From contig JACQRG010000048.1 in the NCBI GenBank assembly GCA_016206565.1, positions 1-7,137 of the forward strand: 7,137 nucleotides of DNA. Reading direction: 5' to 3'. The DNA is from Candidatus Omnitrophota bacterium. GTDB lineage: Bacteria; Omnitrophota; Gorgyraeia; Aquiviventales; Aquiviventaceae. Below are positions 1-5,983 of this stretch, one piece after another. Numbering within the stretch: the first letter of the stretch is position 1; the number at the start of each line of letters is the position of its first letter. The notes beneath the pieces are model-generated. The model saw only the letters and a program-made list of their open reading frames with translations. It had not been told where the DNA came from and searched no databases. A program made the position numbers and the translations under genes.

Positions 1-2
1 TG

Positions 3-551
3 CTGCAGCAGCTCTTAGACCTCATGCACGGGCATGAGATCGTCCTGACCCGGCAGCGGCTGGCCGTGCAAGACCTGCTGCGCCAGGCGATGGAGGCGGT
101 GGCGGCGAAGGCGGCCGCCCGCGGCATCACCATTGCCTGCCAGCTGCCGGACGAACCCCTCGTCCTGGACATGGACCGCGTACGGGGCGTGGCCGCGCTG
201 CAGCACCTGCTCGACAACGCCGTGAAGTTCAACCACGACGGGGGCCGCGTCGAGGTGGAGCTTTCCGGCGCGCCGGCGACGGTGCGGCTGGCGATCCGCG
301 ACACCGGCATCGGGATCCCGTCCCAGGAGCTGGAGAAGGTCTTCCAGCCGTTCTACCAGGTGGACCAGCGCCTCAACCGCGCCTACGAAGGGGCCGGCAT
401 CGGCCTGACGCTGGCCAAGCGCTACATCGAGCTGCACGGCGGAACGCTCACGCTCTCCAGCTCGATGGGGCAGGGCACCACCATCCACATCGAGCTGCCG
501 CGTCCGACCGCCAGCGTCGCCCTGCCGTCATCGTCGGCCGCCGCCCTCTAG
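3..551 (+). CDS. Sensor histidine kinase, C-terminal part (5' end outside window)
   Basis: The frame is open from the window edge, so this is the 3' part of a longer gene. What remains is the end of the dimerisation helix followed by a complete HATPase_c domain, which binds ATP and phosphorylates the conserved His of a two-component sensor. Visible motifs in order are the N box (LLDNAVKFNHDGG), the G1 box DTGIGI, an F-box-like FQPFYQVDQ, the G2 box GAGIGL and the G3 element GQGTT. The phosphoacceptor His and all sensory domains lie upstream of the window, so signal and partner cannot be told. After the ATPase domain there is only a short Ala/Ser-rich tail, with no receiver domain. It ends at TAG 549-551. 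The family call is secure; the specific kinase is unknown. Confidence 0.93.
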   Translation: MQQLLDLMHGHEIVLTRQRLAVQDLLRQAMEAVAAKAAARGITIACQLPDEPLVLDMDRVRGVAALQHLLDNAVKFNHDGGRVEVELSGAPATVRLAIRDTGIGIPSQELEKVFQPFYQVDQRLNRAYEGAGIGLTLAKRYIELHGGTLTLSSSMGQGTTIHIELPRPTASVALPSSSAAAL

Positions 552-562
552 GCGCCCCCGCC

Positions 563-590
563 TTGCGTCTGCGACCAAACGCGCTACAAT
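563..590 (+). promoter_or_regulatory. Sigma70-type promoter for tRNA-Thr
   Basis: TTGCGT (563-568) and TACAAT (585-590) are separated by 16 bases. Transcription would start near 597, about five bases before the mature tRNA-Thr. The promoter starts 12 bases after the kinase stop codon, and I see no terminator between the kinase and it. Confidence 0.7.
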
Positions 591-601
591 GATGGTTCCG
601 C

Positions 602-674
602 GCCCACGTAGCTCAGTTGGCAGAGCAGCGCTTTCGTAAAGCGCGGGTCGGGGGTTCAAATCCCTCCGTGGGCT
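602..674 (+). tRNA. tRNA-Thr (anticodon CGT, reads ACG)
   Basis: The cloverleaf is complete in 73 nt. The acceptor stem GCCCACG pairs with CGTGGGC, the D arm is GCTC/GAGC, and the anticodon stem GCGCT/AGCGC encloses the loop TTCGTAA with anticodon CGT. The T stem GGGGG/CCCTC contains one G-T wobble around the loop TTCAAAT, and the discriminator base is T674. The 3' CCA is not encoded. There is no intron. trxA begins 44 bases downstream with no hairpin between, so the tRNA is probably released from a longer tRNA-mRNA transcript. Confidence 0.97.
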
Positions 675-707
675 CTCCTTGAACGCACAGAGCGCAGAGC
701 AACAGTT

Positions 708-712
708 GGAGG
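708..712 (+). promoter_or_regulatory. Ribosome binding site deciding the trxA start
   Basis: GGAGG lies five bases before ATG 718. It supports that start over the in-frame TTG at 679, which sits only five bases after the tRNA-Thr gene and would add a 13-residue extension without family support. Confidence 0.8.
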
Positions 713-717
713 CTCTC

Positions 718-1050
718 ATGGCAGGCGCGGTGGCGGAACTCTCCGAGACGACGTTCGAGCAGCAGATCCTCAAATCCCCGACGCCGGCGCTGGTGGACCT
801 GTGGGCGGCCTGGTGCGGCCCCTGCCGGCTCATCGCCCCGGTCGTGGAGGAGCTGGCGGGCAAGTACGCCGGCAAGATGAACATGTACAAGCTCAACGTG
901 GACGACTATCCGCAGCTCGCGGCGCGGTTCCACGTCATGAACATCCCGACGCTGCTCTTCTTCAAGGACGGGCAAGAGGTGGACCGCGTCGTCGGGGTGC
1001 AGCCCAAAGAGGAGCTGAGCCGCCGCATCGAGCGCGTGATCGCCTCGTGA
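718..1050 (+). CDS. trxA: Thioredoxin
   Basis: A 110-residue cytoplasmic thioredoxin, the normal length for the family, which reduces protein disulfides and is recycled by thioredoxin reductase. The active site WCGPC puts the catalytic cysteines at residues 33 and 36. Asp27 corresponds to the buried aspartate that activates the second cysteine, and Pro77 in NIPT is the cis-proline facing the active site. The ATG has a good GGAGG at five-base spacing. The gene lies 44 bases after tRNA-Thr with no terminator or obvious promoter between, so it is probably transcribed from the tRNA promoter. The stop TGA shares its A with the purN ATG (TGATG), which indicates translational coupling. Nothing suggests a secreted form: there is no signal peptide. 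Confidence 0.96.
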   Translation: MAGAVAELSETTFEQQILKSPTPALVDLWAAWCGPCRLIAPVVEELAGKYAGKMNMYKLNVDDYPQLAARFHVMNIPTLLFFKDGQEVDRVVGVQPKEELSRRIERVIAS

Positions 1051-1670
1051 TGCGCCGCGCGCCGCTGCTGGGCGTCCTCTGCTCCGGCCGCGGCACCAAC
1101 CTGCAGGCCCTCCTCAACGCCGCCCGCGCCGGGCGGTTACCGGCCCGGGTGGCCGTCGTCTTAAGCGACCGCGCGGGCGCCTATGCCCTGACCCGCGCGC
1201 GGCGCGCCGGCGTGGCGGCGCACGTCGTGGACCCCAAGGCCTTCGCCACGCGCGCCCAGTTCGAGCGCGCGCTCATGCGCCGGCTGCAGGCGCACCGGGT
1301 GCGGCTCGTCTGCCTGGCGGGCTTCATGCGCGTCCTCTCGCCGGTCTTCGTGCGCCGCTACCGCGGGCGGCTGCTCAACATCCATCCGGCGCTGCTGCCG
1401 GCGTTCCCCGGGGCGCACGCCGTGCGCGACGCGCTGGCCTGGGGGGCGAAGGTGACCGGCGTGACCGTCCATTTCGTGGATGAGCAGGTGGACCACGGGC
1501 CGATTCTGCTGCAGGAGGCGGTGGCGGTGCGCCCGGGCGAGACCGAGGCGAGCCTGCTCGCGCGGCTGCACCGCGTGGAGCACCGGCTCTACCCGAAGGC
1601 GGTCCGGCTCGTGCTGGAGGGGCGGCTGCGCGTGCGCGGCCGCGTGGCGCGGGCTTACCGGAAAGCCTGA
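1050..1670 (+). CDS. purN: Phosphoribosylglycinamide formyltransferase 1 (GAR transformylase)
   Basis: A 206-residue enzyme of purine synthesis that transfers the formyl group of 10-formyltetrahydrofolate to GAR, giving FGAR. The length matches PurN. Motifs in order are the phosphate-binding SGRGTNLQALL near residues 12-22, the folate-site GFMRVLSP near 91-98, NIHPALLP with Asn110 and His112, and DHGPILLQ with Asp148; these three correspond to the catalytic Asn-His-Asp set of the family. The start ATG overlaps the trxA stop by one base. I see no other purine gene in the window, so the pathway is dispersed in this genome. Its last 16 bases overlap the 3' end of the convergent lipoprotein gene, and no terminator is visible between them. 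The composition is very GC-rich and Arg/Ala-heavy, like its neighbours. Confidence 0.95.
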   Translation: MRRAPLLGVLCSGRGTNLQALLNAARAGRLPARVAVVLSDRAGAYALTRARRAGVAAHVVDPKAFATRAQFERALMRRLQAHRVRLVCLAGFMRVLSPVFVRRYRGRLLNIHPALLPAFPGAHAVRDALAWGAKVTGVTVHFVDEQVDHGPILLQEAVAVRPGETEASLLARLHRVEHRLYPKAVRLVLEGRLRVRGRVARAYRKA

Positions 1671-2482
1671 AGCTGCGTTTTGGGCAGGACCACGTTGCGG
1701 CCGAGGGTCGGCAGGACCAGCCGGACGGCCTGGAAGCCCTCGAACTGGTACTTCGAGAGCACGGTGGCGATCACCGTGGAGGACGTGTCGAAGATCTGCT
1801 GGACGGTCGCGTCTGAGAACGCCGGCTCGGCGCCCGGCGCCACGTTCAAGGTCAGGATGAACTCCCCGTTGTCGAACTCCCCGCCGCAGCGTCCGACTTC
1901 CACCGCCCCGGCGACTTGAAACTCCTCAACCAGCGCGCGCTGAATGCGCCGCGCCAGCTGCCAGCTCAGGAACTCCTCCAAGCGGATGTCCCGCGGCAGG
2001 TACTCTTCCAGGGTCAGGCCGGCGGGCCCGGCGTTGAGCTCCAGGATCGTCCGCGCGAACATCTCGCCCATCTCCAGCATGTTGGCCTGGAAGCGGCGCA
2101 GGTCGTCCACGTAGCGCACCAGCGTCAGGTACGCTCCGGGGATGTTGGGGTCGGAGATGAGCAGGACGTAGAATCGCACGTCGGCGTCGCTGCTCAGCAC
2201 CACGCGATGGATGCCGGAGAGGACCTTGATCCCGAGGTCGCCGAACGCGCTCCCCACGCCCACCGAGCCGTCCGCTTCCTGCTGCAGGGCGTCGGGCATG
2301 GCGATCTGTACCGCCAGGGTGTGATCCAGGAACCGCACCGACGCCTGGGACACGCCGTCGTCCACGAGCACCTGCTGCAGCGACTCTCCCAGGCGCTCCT
2401 TGGGGTAGGTGGGCTTCCCGCTGCATCCGGCTAGGACCAGGCCGAGGGCGACTGCGATGGAGAGCATGAGGGGCTGACCCAT
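1655..2482 (-). CDS. Putative lipoprotein of unknown family, co-operonic with the FtsH-like protease
   Basis: A 275-residue protein whose N-terminus reads as a lipoprotein signal: a hydrophobic run of about 14 residues ending in the lipobox LAGC, with Cys20 as lipidation site and Ser at +2, which in Gram-negative bacteria is compatible with outer-membrane sorting. The segment before the hydrophobic core has no Lys or Arg, which is unusual; ATG 2467 is an alternative start but is no better. No Shine-Dalgarno is visible, and the start lies 13 bases after the protease stop, so it is probably translated by coupling. The mature part mixes predicted strands and helices, with a central acidic helical segment (about residues 130-195), and has no transmembrane helix or catalytic motif I recognise. 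The context suggests an envelope role linked to the protease, but the function is unknown. Confidence 0.75.
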   Translation of the reverse strand: MGQPLMLSIAVALGLVLAGCSGKPTYPKERLGESLQQVLVDDGVSQASVRFLDHTLAVQIAMPDALQQEADGSVGVGSAFGDLGIKVLSGIHRVVLSSDADVRFYVLLISDPNIPGAYLTLVRYVDDLRRFQANMLEMGEMFARTILELNAGPAGLTLEEYLPRDIRLEEFLSWQLARRIQRALVEEFQVAGAVEVGRCGGEFDNGEFILTLNVAPGAEPAFSDATVQQIFDTSSTVIATVLSKYQFEGFQAVRLVLPTLGRNVVLPKTQLQAFR

Positions 2483-2495
2483 GGGGACCCGGGGC

Positions 2496-4178
2496 CTATG
2501 CGGCCGGCTTGGGGAAGAGGAGCGCGCGCTGCTTGCCGTATTCGACGAAGATCGCTTCGATCTCGTCGTACTCCAGCTCTTCTTTCTTCAGCAGCTCGCT
2601 CGCAAATCGGTCCAGCAGGACGTGCTCTTTGCGCAGCAGCTCTTCCACGTCTTTCACGCATTGCGCCAAGATCGCGCGCGTCTCGTCGTTGAGCCGCTCC
2701 TTCATCCGGTCGGAGAGCCGGTCCCCGGAGGCCGTGCCACGAAACTCCCAGGAGCTGAGGAGCGCCTCATAGTCGCCGACGAAGCCGTTCGTGCCCATGC
2801 CCAGCCGCCAGACCATCTGATGGGCCTGCACCATGGCGTTGCGGAAGTCCGCCGCCACGCCGTCCGACGTGGAGTCGAACCGCAGCTTCTCCGCGACGTA
2901 GCCGCCCAGCGAGGCCTTGATGTCCGCCAGGATCCGGTTGCGGCTGGAAGTGAAGAGCTCTTCGCGCGGCTGGTGGTACACCACCCCCAGCGCGTCGCGC
3001 CGGGAGATAATCGAGGCCTTGAACACGTCGTCGGTCGGATGGAGCAGGTAGGTGACGACGACGTGCCCGGCCTCGTGGAAGGCGATGCGGCGGCGCTCGT
3101 CCTCCGTCATCTTGCGGCGGCGCTTGAAGCCCAGCTCGATGCGCTCCAGCGCGGCCGAGAGCGCCTTGAAGGTCACGACGTCTTCCTTGTTGCGCGCGGT
3201 GATCAGCGCCGATTCCTTGATGATGTTCTCGATGTCCGCCGGCGATTTCCAGACCGAACGGCGAGCGAGCCGTGCGATGTCAATGTTCGGGTCGGCCTTG
3301 ACCTTGGCGAGGTAGAAGCGGAAGAGCTTCTCGCGGTCCTCCAGGCCGGGGCGGTCCACGTAGATCTTGCGGTCCAGCCGGCCGGGGCGCAGGAGTGCTT
3401 GGTCCAGCACCGACTCGCTGGCGTTAGTCGCGCCGATGACGACGATGTTGTAGCGCCCGGTCTCCAGCCCGTCCATCTGGACGAGCAGCTCGTTGACCGT
3501 GTTGTTGCGCTCGGTCTGCGCCCCGAACCCCAGGTCGGCGCCGCGCGAGGTGCCCACCGCGTCCAGCTCGTCAATGAAGATGATGCAGCCGCCCTCGGTG
3601 CGGGCCATCTGCTGGGCCTTCTTGAAGATCCCGCGCACGCGCGCCGGGCCGGTGCCGACGAAAATTTCGATGAACTCGCTGCCGGACACCGACAGAAACG
3701 GCAGGCCCGACTCGGTCGCGATGGCCTTCGCCAGGTAGGTCTTGCCGCAGCCCGGCGGGCCGGAGAGCAGCACGCCGCGCAGCACCTTGCCGCCGATGCG
3801 CTCGACCTTCGCGTGGTCGCGCAGCAGCTCCACGACCTCCCAGGCTTCCAGCTTGGCCTCGTCCATGCCGATGACATCCGCCCAGCGGACGTTGACCTGG
3901 CTGCCCTTGATGCGGCCCTTGCTCATCTTGCTGAAGCTCCCGCCGCCGTAGTGCAGCCAGTACAGCATCGCCACGAAAAACCCGCCGTAGATGATGGACT
4001 GCAGCGGCATGGTGGAGAGCAGGGCCAGCAGGTAAGTGCGCTGGTAGGAATCCACGGTCATGAAGGCGAACACCGGCCAGAGGACCGACGCGGCCAGGAT
4101 GGCGATGATGGCCAGCATGACCCAGTGCAGCTCCAAAAAGAGGCGAATGCGTCCCAGGAGGCTTAAACGTCGTTTCAT
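2496..4178 (-). CDS. FtsH-like membrane AAA+ zinc metalloprotease with minimal periplasmic loop
   Basis: A 560-residue inner-membrane ATP-dependent protease (AAA plus peptidase M41). From ATG 4178 there is a basic N-terminus, TM1 at about 19-41 and TM2 at about 60-77. The AAA module has Walker A GPPGCGKT (140-147), pore motif FVGTG (173-177; FVGVG is usual), Walker B CIIFIDE (198-204) and the second region of homology ending RPGRLDR with arginine fingers Arg264 and Arg267. The protease has HEAGH (368-372), with Asp444 as probable third zinc ligand. All catalytic residues are present. Odd points: only about 18-20 residues lie between the two TM segments, whereas classical FtsH has a periplasmic domain of some 70 or more, and the usual RVRDLF reads RVRGIF. 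It heads an operon with the lipoprotein. TTG 4217 is rejected as start because it forms part of the -35 box. Classical ftsH may be encoded elsewhere, so I do not assign the symbol. Confidence 0.92.
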   Translation of the reverse strand: MKRRLSLLGRIRLFLELHWVMLAIIAILAASVLWPVFAFMTVDSYQRTYLLALLSTMPLQSIIYGGFFVAMLYWLHYGGGSFSKMSKGRIKGSQVNVRWADVIGMDEAKLEAWEVVELLRDHAKVERIGGKVLRGVLLSGPPGCGKTYLAKAIATESGLPFLSVSGSEFIEIFVGTGPARVRGIFKKAQQMARTEGGCIIFIDELDAVGTSRGADLGFGAQTERNNTVNELLVQMDGLETGRYNIVVIGATNASESVLDQALLRPGRLDRKIYVDRPGLEDREKLFRFYLAKVKADPNIDIARLARRSVWKSPADIENIIKESALITARNKEDVVTFKALSAALERIELGFKRRRKMTEDERRRIAFHEAGHVVVTYLLHPTDDVFKASIISRRDALGVVYHQPREELFTSSRNRILADIKASLGGYVAEKLRFDSTSDGVAADFRNAMVQAHQMVWRLGMGTNGFVGDYEALLSSWEFRGTASGDRLSDRMKERLNDETRAILAQCVKDVEELLRKEHVLLDRFASELLKKEELEYDEIEAIFVEYGKQRALLFPKPAA

Positions 4179-4188
4179 CGCAAGCTCA

Positions 4189-4217
4189 ACTATAGCATGC
4201 GGCTCAGGCGCTGTCAA
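4189..4217 (-). promoter_or_regulatory. Near-consensus sigma70-type promoter for the FtsH-like operon
   Basis: Read on the minus strand, TTGACA (4217-4212) is followed after exactly 17 bases by TATAGT (4194-4189). The expected transcription start is near 4182, only about four bases before ATG 4178, so the mRNA would be leaderless or nearly so. An AT-rich patch lies further upstream (4236-4272). Confidence 0.8.
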
Positions 4218-4235
4218 CGCATCTGGGCAGCACTC

Positions 4236-4272
4236 AATTCAGAATATAATTTATAAACCGTTAATAAATAGG
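4236..4272. other. AT-rich island between divergent promoters
   Basis: This short stretch is almost free of G and C (for example a run AATATAATTTATAAA) inside a strongly GC-rich region. It sits between the two divergent promoters, roughly 20-55 bases upstream of the protease -35 box and 27-63 upstream of the enolase -35 box. It could be an UP-like element, a protein-binding or bending site, or a duplex-unwinding patch. The TATAAT at 4245-4250 has no matching -35 box, so I do not call a further promoter. Confidence 0.45.
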
Positions 4273-4298
4273 AACATCCCTGCGACCAATGGAGAAGG

Positions 4299-4327
4299 TT
4301 GAGGAATGCGCCCCGGCGCGGTATAAT
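4299..4327 (+). promoter_or_regulatory. Sigma70-type promoter for enolase (leaderless arrangement)
   Basis: TTGAGG (4299-4304) and a perfect TATAAT (4322-4327) are 17 bases apart. The expected transcription start, seven to eight bases after the -10 box, falls on or next to ATG 4335, so the enolase mRNA would have no leader, and there is no Shine-Dalgarno. The spacer holds a GC-rich inverted repeat (GCGCC-CC-GGCGC, 4308-4319), which might be an operator. Confidence 0.75.
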
Positions 4328-4334
4328 CGCACGC

Positions 4335-5639
4335 ATGTCCACCCGCATCCGCGCCATTCGCGCCAGAGAAATCCTTGATTCCCGCGGCCAGCCCACGGTG
4401 GAAGTGGATGTTCTGCTCGGCGGCGGCGCGTGCGGCCGCGCGGCCGTGCCGTCAGGCGCCTCCACCGGCACGCATGAAGCGCTGGAGCTGCGCGACACGG
4501 GCGCGAAGCGCTATGGAGGCAAGGGGGTGCTGCGGGCGGTGGCCAACGTCCGGGGGCCGATCGCCCGCGCGCTGACGGGGACGGACGCCTCGGACCAGGC
4601 GCGGCTCGACCGGCGGTTGCTAGCCCTCGATGGCACGCCCAACAAATCCCGGCTGGGGGCCAACGCCATGCTCGGCGTCTCGCTGGCCGCGGCGAAGGCC
4701 GTCGCCAGGAGCCGGGGCGAGGCGCTCTACCGCTCGCTGGGCGGGGCTGCGGCGCGCGTGCTGCCGATTCCGCTGATGAACGTCATCAACGGTGGCGCGC
4801 ACGCGGACAACACGCTGGATATCCAGGAGTTCCTGCTCATGCCCCTCGGCGCGCGCCGCTTCTCGGAGGCGCTGCGCATGGGCGCCGAGGTGTTCGCGAC
4901 GCTCAAGACGCTGCTCAAGGCGGCGCGCCAGACCACGGCGGTGGGCGACGAGGGCGGGTTCGCCCCGAACCTGGCGCGCAACGAGGACGCAATCAAGCTC
5001 TTGCTGCAGGCGGTCGAGCGGGCCGGCTACCGCCCCGGGCGCGACATCGCCCTCGCGCTGGATTGCGCCGCCAATGAGTGGGTGCACCCTCCGGGCTACC
5101 GGCTCTTCAAGAGCGCGCCGCGCACGGCGGTCTCCGCACAGGCGCTGATTGCGCAGTACGCCCGCTGGGCCTCCCGCTATCCGCTGGCGTCCATCGAGGA
5201 CGGGCTGGGCGAGGATGACTGGGCCGGCTGGCGGGCGCTGACCCAGGCGCTGGGCGCGACGATGCAGCTGGTCGGAGACGACCTGTTCGTGACCGACGTC
5301 GAGCGGCTGCGGCGAGGCATCCGCGAGCGCATCGCCAACGCCATCCTCATCAAGGTCAACCAGATCGGCACGCTCACCGAAACACTCGAGGCGATCCGGC
5401 TGGCCCGCCGGGCGCGCTACGGCACGGTCATTTCCCACCGCTCCGGCGAAACCGAGGACGTGACCATCGCCCACCTGGCGGTGGCGACCAACGCCGGCCA
5501 GATCAAGACCGGATCCATGTCGCGCAGCGAGCGCGTGGCGAAGTATAATGAGCTGCTGCGCATCGAAGAGGCCCTGGGCCGCCGGGCCGTCTATGCGGGT
5601 GTTCTATGGGATCACGGGCGCGTTGGGTCGTTGTCGTAA
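4335..5639 (+). CDS. eno: Enolase (phosphopyruvate hydratase)
   Basis: A 434-residue cytoplasmic enzyme that interconverts 2-phosphoglycerate and phosphoenolpyruvate in glycolysis and gluconeogenesis. The N-terminus ILDSRGQPTVEV is the family signature (usually DSRGNPT), followed by the flexible loop SGASTGTHEA. The catalytic and magnesium-binding set is present: Glu in QEFLLMP, Glu in GDEGGFAPN, Asp in LALDCAANEW, Glu in SIEDGLGEDDW, Asp in LVGDDLFVTD, Lys in LIKVNQIGT, the ISHRSGE segment and Lys in GQIKTGS. The C-terminus has the typical KYNELLRIEEALG and then a slightly longer tail. ATG 4335 is chosen because it gives the canonical N-terminus; the in-frame TTG 4299 is the -35 box. The 3' end overlaps ftsB by 34 bases, so the two are probably coupled. 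Confidence 0.97.
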   Translation: MSTRIRAIRAREILDSRGQPTVEVDVLLGGGACGRAAVPSGASTGTHEALELRDTGAKRYGGKGVLRAVANVRGPIARALTGTDASDQARLDRRLLALDGTPNKSRLGANAMLGVSLAAAKAVARSRGEALYRSLGGAAARVLPIPLMNVINGGAHADNTLDIQEFLLMPLGARRFSEALRMGAEVFATLKTLLKAARQTTAVGDEGGFAPNLARNEDAIKLLLQAVERAGYRPGRDIALALDCAANEWVHPPGYRLFKSAPRTAVSAQALIAQYARWASRYPLASIEDGLGEDDWAGWRALTQALGATMQLVGDDLFVTDVERLRRGIRERIANAILIKVNQIGTLTETLEAIRLARRARYGTVISHRSGETEDVTIAHLAVATNAGQIKTGSMSRSERVAKYNELLRIEEALGRRAVYAGVLWDHGRVGSLS

Positions 5640-5887
5640 GTAGCGTCGCCGCGCTGCTCTTCGGGCCGGGCGCGGCCCAGCAGGCGTGGTTCTCGGTCAA
5701 GCAGTGGCGCCTTGAGCGCCGGCTGCACGCGCTGCAGGTGCGGCACGCGCAGCTGCTGGCTGAGCGCCAGCAGCTGGAATCCGACCCGGCCTACGTCGAA
5801 GGGCGCATCCGCGCGACGTTCAAGGTCGCCAAGCCCGGCGAGTACATCGTGCCGCTGGAGGAGGCCAAGACCTCGCCCCGTCGGTAA
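5606..5887 (+). CDS. ftsB: FtsB/DivIC-family septum formation initiator
   Basis: A 93-residue bitopic membrane protein of the divisome, which in the family works with FtsL and FtsQ to activate septal peptidoglycan synthesis. It has a basic N-terminal hexapeptide, one TM helix at about 7-25, a coiled coil rich in Leu, Arg and Gln at about 30-58, and the family C-terminal pattern DPAYVEGRIRATF followed by KPGEYIVP. The length is typical. ATG 5606 lies inside enolase, an overlap of 34 bases with no strong Shine-Dalgarno, so translation probably depends on enolase. An eno-ftsB order is known in several bacterial groups. FtsB and DivIC cannot be separated by sequence at this length, and I use ftsB for convenience. 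Confidence 0.85.
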   Translation: MGSRARWVVVVSSVAALLFGPGAAQQAWFSVKQWRLERRLHALQVRHAQLLAERQQLESDPAYVEGRIRATFKVAKPGEYIVPLEEAKTSPRR

Positions 5888-5899
5888 GTGCGGTTGCGG

Positions 5900-5929
5900 T
5901 TGACGTCCCGCCTTGATTTCCCCTATAAT
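5900..5929 (+). promoter_or_regulatory. Strong sigma70-type promoter for the split tRNA-fMet
   Basis: TTGACG (5900-5905) and a perfect TATAAT (5924-5929) are 18 bases apart, starting 12 bases after the ftsB stop. Transcription should begin near 5936, giving a leader of about 12 bases before the tRNA. It drives tRNA, intron and homing endonuclease together. Confidence 0.85.
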
Positions 5930-5983
5930 AAACGCTACCGCATTTACTGCGGGGTGGAGCAGCCAGGTAGCTCGTCGGGCTCA

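Noticed and set aside
679..717. TTG 679 as thioredoxin start
   Set aside because: It begins five bases after the tRNA and has no ribosome binding site, whereas ATG 718 has GGAGG at five bases and gives the normal length.
528..975. Minus-strand frames containing EGFEPPTRAL or RDLNPRPALYESA
   Set aside because: These are antisense translations of tRNA-Thr extended into trxA antisense; they match no protein signal.
1916..2434. 172-codon plus-strand frame opposite the lipoprotein
   Set aside because: It has low-complexity composition and no ribosome binding site; the minus strand carries a signal peptide and balanced composition.
2481..4166. 561-codon plus-strand frame opposite the protease
   Set aside because: It is the mirror of a GC-rich gene: its composition is dominated by Ala, Arg, His, Val and Gln with no domain, while the minus strand has a complete AAA-M41 protein.
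4245..4250. TATAAT as an extra promoter upstream of enolase
   Set aside because: No -35-like hexamer lies 16-18 bases upstream; the sequence is part of a general A/T block.
4620..5474. 284-codon minus-strand frame opposite enolase
   Set aside because: It is a shadow of a highly conserved enzyme on the other strand.
5888..5983. GTG-started upstream extension of the endonuclease frame
   Set aside because: It translates the promoter and the tRNA-fMet 5' exon; the peptide CGVEQPGSSSGS is simply the sense reading of this tRNA. Family-like sequence begins at TTG 5984.
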